This document shows, in pieces, positions 63,401 through 64,000 of a stretch of DNA of 64,000 bases (its first letter is position 1; each line of letters starts with the position of its first letter). Made by a program: the position numbers and the translations under genes. The notes beneath the pieces were generated by a model. The model was given only the letters and a program-made list of their open reading frames with translations, had not been told where the DNA came from and did not search any database. Origin of the DNA: Alteromonadaceae bacterium (GTDB taxonomy: Bacteria > Pseudomonadota > Gammaproteobacteria > Enterobacterales > Alteromonadaceae); the NCBI GenBank assembly GCA_013373625.1, contig JABXHM010000012.1, positions 1 to 64,000 on the forward strand, written 5' to 3'.

Positions 63401-63996
63401 TGGCCACGCCAATGTCATTGCATGACAACAATGTACTGCAACTTAATCAGTTGAAACCAGATCATACCTTACGTGAAGCAGAGTTTTATTTTCCTTTGCA
63501 ACAGGTCAATCGGGGCGAACTGGCGAATGTACTGCGCGAACATCGCGCCAGTATAGGGGCAGATGCGCTGCCGCCGCACTTAGATGGCGCGGATCTTGAT
63601 GGTATGATGCATGGTTTTATCGATCTGATTTTTACTGCGCACGGTCGCTATTATGTGGCCGATTACAAATCGACATTTCTCGGTCTTTCTCCAATTGACT
63701 ATCAACCTGACGCCCTGAACCGCAATAATCAGCAGCATTATTATGACTTACAATATCTGATCTACAGCGTAGCGCTGCACAAGTTCCTGACTCAGCGTAT
63801 ACCGGACTACGAACCGGGCCAGCACTTTGGTGGTGTGGCGTATTTTTACCTGAGAGGCATGGCACCACACAACCCTGCCCAAAGTGGCGTGTTTTACCAT
63901 CCTTTGTCGGTCTCATTGTTGCGCGATATGGAGCACGCGCTTACCGGCAGGTCAACGGTGCTTGCGTCTATTCATAAGGCTGAGGAAGAGCTATGA
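60397..63996 (+). CDS. recB: Exodeoxyribonuclease V beta subunit RecB
   Basis: 1199 residues, a superfamily-1 helicase plus nuclease. Walker A ASAGTGKT is at 21-28, followed by LVMTFTKAATEEIRGR (motif Ia), VALVDEFQDTDADQYHIL (motif II), MIGDPKQAIYGFRGGDI (III), TQHGSKGLEYPIVFVPF (V) and LLYVAITRASHRCYLG (VI). The C-terminal nuclease carries GFIDLIF with Asp at about 1074 and VADYKS with Asp-x-Lys at about 1089-1091, as in E. coli RecB. Length is close to E. coli (1180). It overlaps recC at its start and recD at its stop by four bases each. Confidence 0.96.
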   Translation: MTTQHLDVIHLPLRGRHLIEASAGTGKTFNITRIYLRCLLEQQLSVQQILVMTFTKAATEEIRGRIASTLRDAMQYWQQRAANQPMAQTDPVLDAIYERVESQQAMALLQAALLELDDAAVFTIHGFCNKVLADMAFTSAAPLELSLATDTRALYLQGCEDFIRKLSRDSDAFVQLASNNWHTPERFLAQFNTLLEFGDKPVIPEPEQIEDEFIQALAKLDEQFRSQAERIYQTLVSHEALFEQAIIGGDDARQHEWQVILDWLHKGPLADIPPEAGKFSNGNRYKAKREGVSDAKAIIEPLKSFRLELDKAVKSLLKSKQTLLDKAPVYKLVADGVAYVQAHVRKQKQQLNIVDFNDLIRMLASQISGPDTPLCEQLREQYPVALVDEFQDTDADQYHILANVYPSAEASTQREVTPALMMIGDPKQAIYGFRGGDIFTYLQAARQAEYRWVMDTNWRSVAPVVAGYNRLFWGADCRQPARDLFNFNIQYEPVKASSAAKAVSTPLIDPASDRRALTFLCDNSPTAENNNKGETRQQLARLLTLEVMRLLTQAQLGGHPVRPADIAILVQTGSEATVIQQALKEAGLPAVYLSNRNSLFASSEAADLLLVLNAIWHSHDLRLVNGIIASPLLGLEPAQIQTMLIDENASDWDTLLMQIVLWRDIWQRRGVMPLVLGLLQNHYLPTRGDAERSLTNYQHLAELLQETARTYPQPGHLLNWLHRQVQAPEQAQEHIQRLESDARLIQIVTQHGSKGLEYPIVFVPFAGDYRDPVKFGNSQAEVLRFYDERAGMQRMALGATPATIEQVRREGNAESMRLLYVAITRASHRCYLGAAESKHTEQSALGRVVRRADCDSWQHAIHQIMAEPCEHIGLIDNIQQVAAPDINHNEAGLSYAPFERKFEDSWRLYSFSALTRQAAHTQYRHREAEIPADATTPAGLAQQHIRYQLKAGAQSGNLLHDLLEVTDFTAPDWHNTGAQVAQRYGIEDTQHAALFSWLDEVLATPMSLHDNNVLQLNQLKPDHTLREAEFYFPLQQVNRGELANVLREHRASIGADALPPHLDGADLDGMMHGFIDLIFTAHGRYYVADYKSTFLGLSPIDYQPDALNRNNQQHYYDLQYLIYSVALHKFLTQRIPDYEPGQHFGGVAYFYLRGMAPHNPAQSGVFYHPLSVSLLRDMEHALTGRSTVLASIHKAEEEL

Positions 63997-64000
63997 CAAT
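63993..64000 (+). CDS. recD: RecD, first codons only (cut by window end)
   Basis: An ATG overlaps the recB TGA (ATGA) and two complete codons plus part of a third are visible. The product is inferred from the conserved recC-recB-recD order; nothing in the sequence itself identifies it. Confidence 0.6.

Noticed and set aside
1-64000. CRISPR array, insertion sequence, prophage, tRNA or rRNA
   Set aside because: No regularly spaced repeats, transposase or integrase frames, or recognisable structural-RNA sequence were seen in reading the window.

Overview
The window reads as a chromosomal segment of a marine-type gammaproteobacterium. The order Alteromonadales is the likeliest placement: there are two large TonB-dependent receptors, a CadC-type regulator with TPRs, a very large GGDEF/EAL sensor, a divergent maoP/hdfR pair as in enteric and marine gammaproteobacteria, and a recC-recB-recD order. 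Placement is an inference from gene content; no rRNA or tRNA gene was seen. No insertion sequence, CRISPR array or prophage is visible, and genes are dense with short gaps, so this looks like core plus lineage-specific chromosome rather than a mobile island.

Layout. 1-6.3 kb: a Kef-type potassium efflux antiporter (cut by the window edge) with its ancillary flavoprotein, an MFS exporter, and a lipoprotein-type Ntn-hydrolase acylase. 6.4-12.2 kb: a same-strand block of a periplasmic-binding-protein-like sensor, an unrecognised inner-membrane protein, a TonB-dependent receptor preceded by a Pho-box-like site, and an exported tyrosine-phosphatase-family enzyme; I read it as a candidate organophosphate acquisition locus with its own membrane regulator. 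12.4-15.5 kb: a CadC/ToxR-like TPR regulator divergent from a small exported TPR protein. 15.6-23.2 kb: a same-strand series dld, PepSY, PepSY-ferredoxin, OprC-like copper receptor, RegB-like kinase, RegA-like regulator, suggesting copper uptake linked to respiratory redox state. 23.5-32.2 kb: a PEP-CTERM protein, a BON-domain protein, an mlaA/RND-exporter operon, a secreted EEP-family hydrolase, and two small stress-type envelope genes.

32.4-40 kb: a YfbR-like nucleotidase with an HD-to-HE change, small unknowns, and a five-gene phosphorelay operon containing an NtrC-type activator, a free-standing histidine-phosphotransfer-like helix pair, a CHASE3 kinase, a stand-alone receiver and a hybrid kinase. 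40-45 kb: LysR regulator, a rhodanese divergent from a persulfide-sensor-type ArsR repressor, a PRC-barrel protein, maoP and hdfR with a small gene between, and a DUF2750 protein. 45.2-51.1 kb: an RNase J-like metallo-hydrolase that appears to use an ATT start codon, then a 1410-residue two-component-propeller GGDEF/EAL protein. 51.1-56.5 kb: a molybdenum hydroxylase pair (IorB/IorA type), an acyl-CoA synthetase and an all-alpha dUTPase. 57-64 kb: recC, recB and the first codons of recD, translationally coupled.

The most interesting points are the sensor/inner-membrane-regulator pair with the Pho-box-like receptor promoter, the lactate dehydrogenase/PepSY/copper receptor/RegBA series, the free-standing DHp protein in the phosphorelay operon, the ATT start, and the exact 66-residue cysteine spacing of the ArsR protein.
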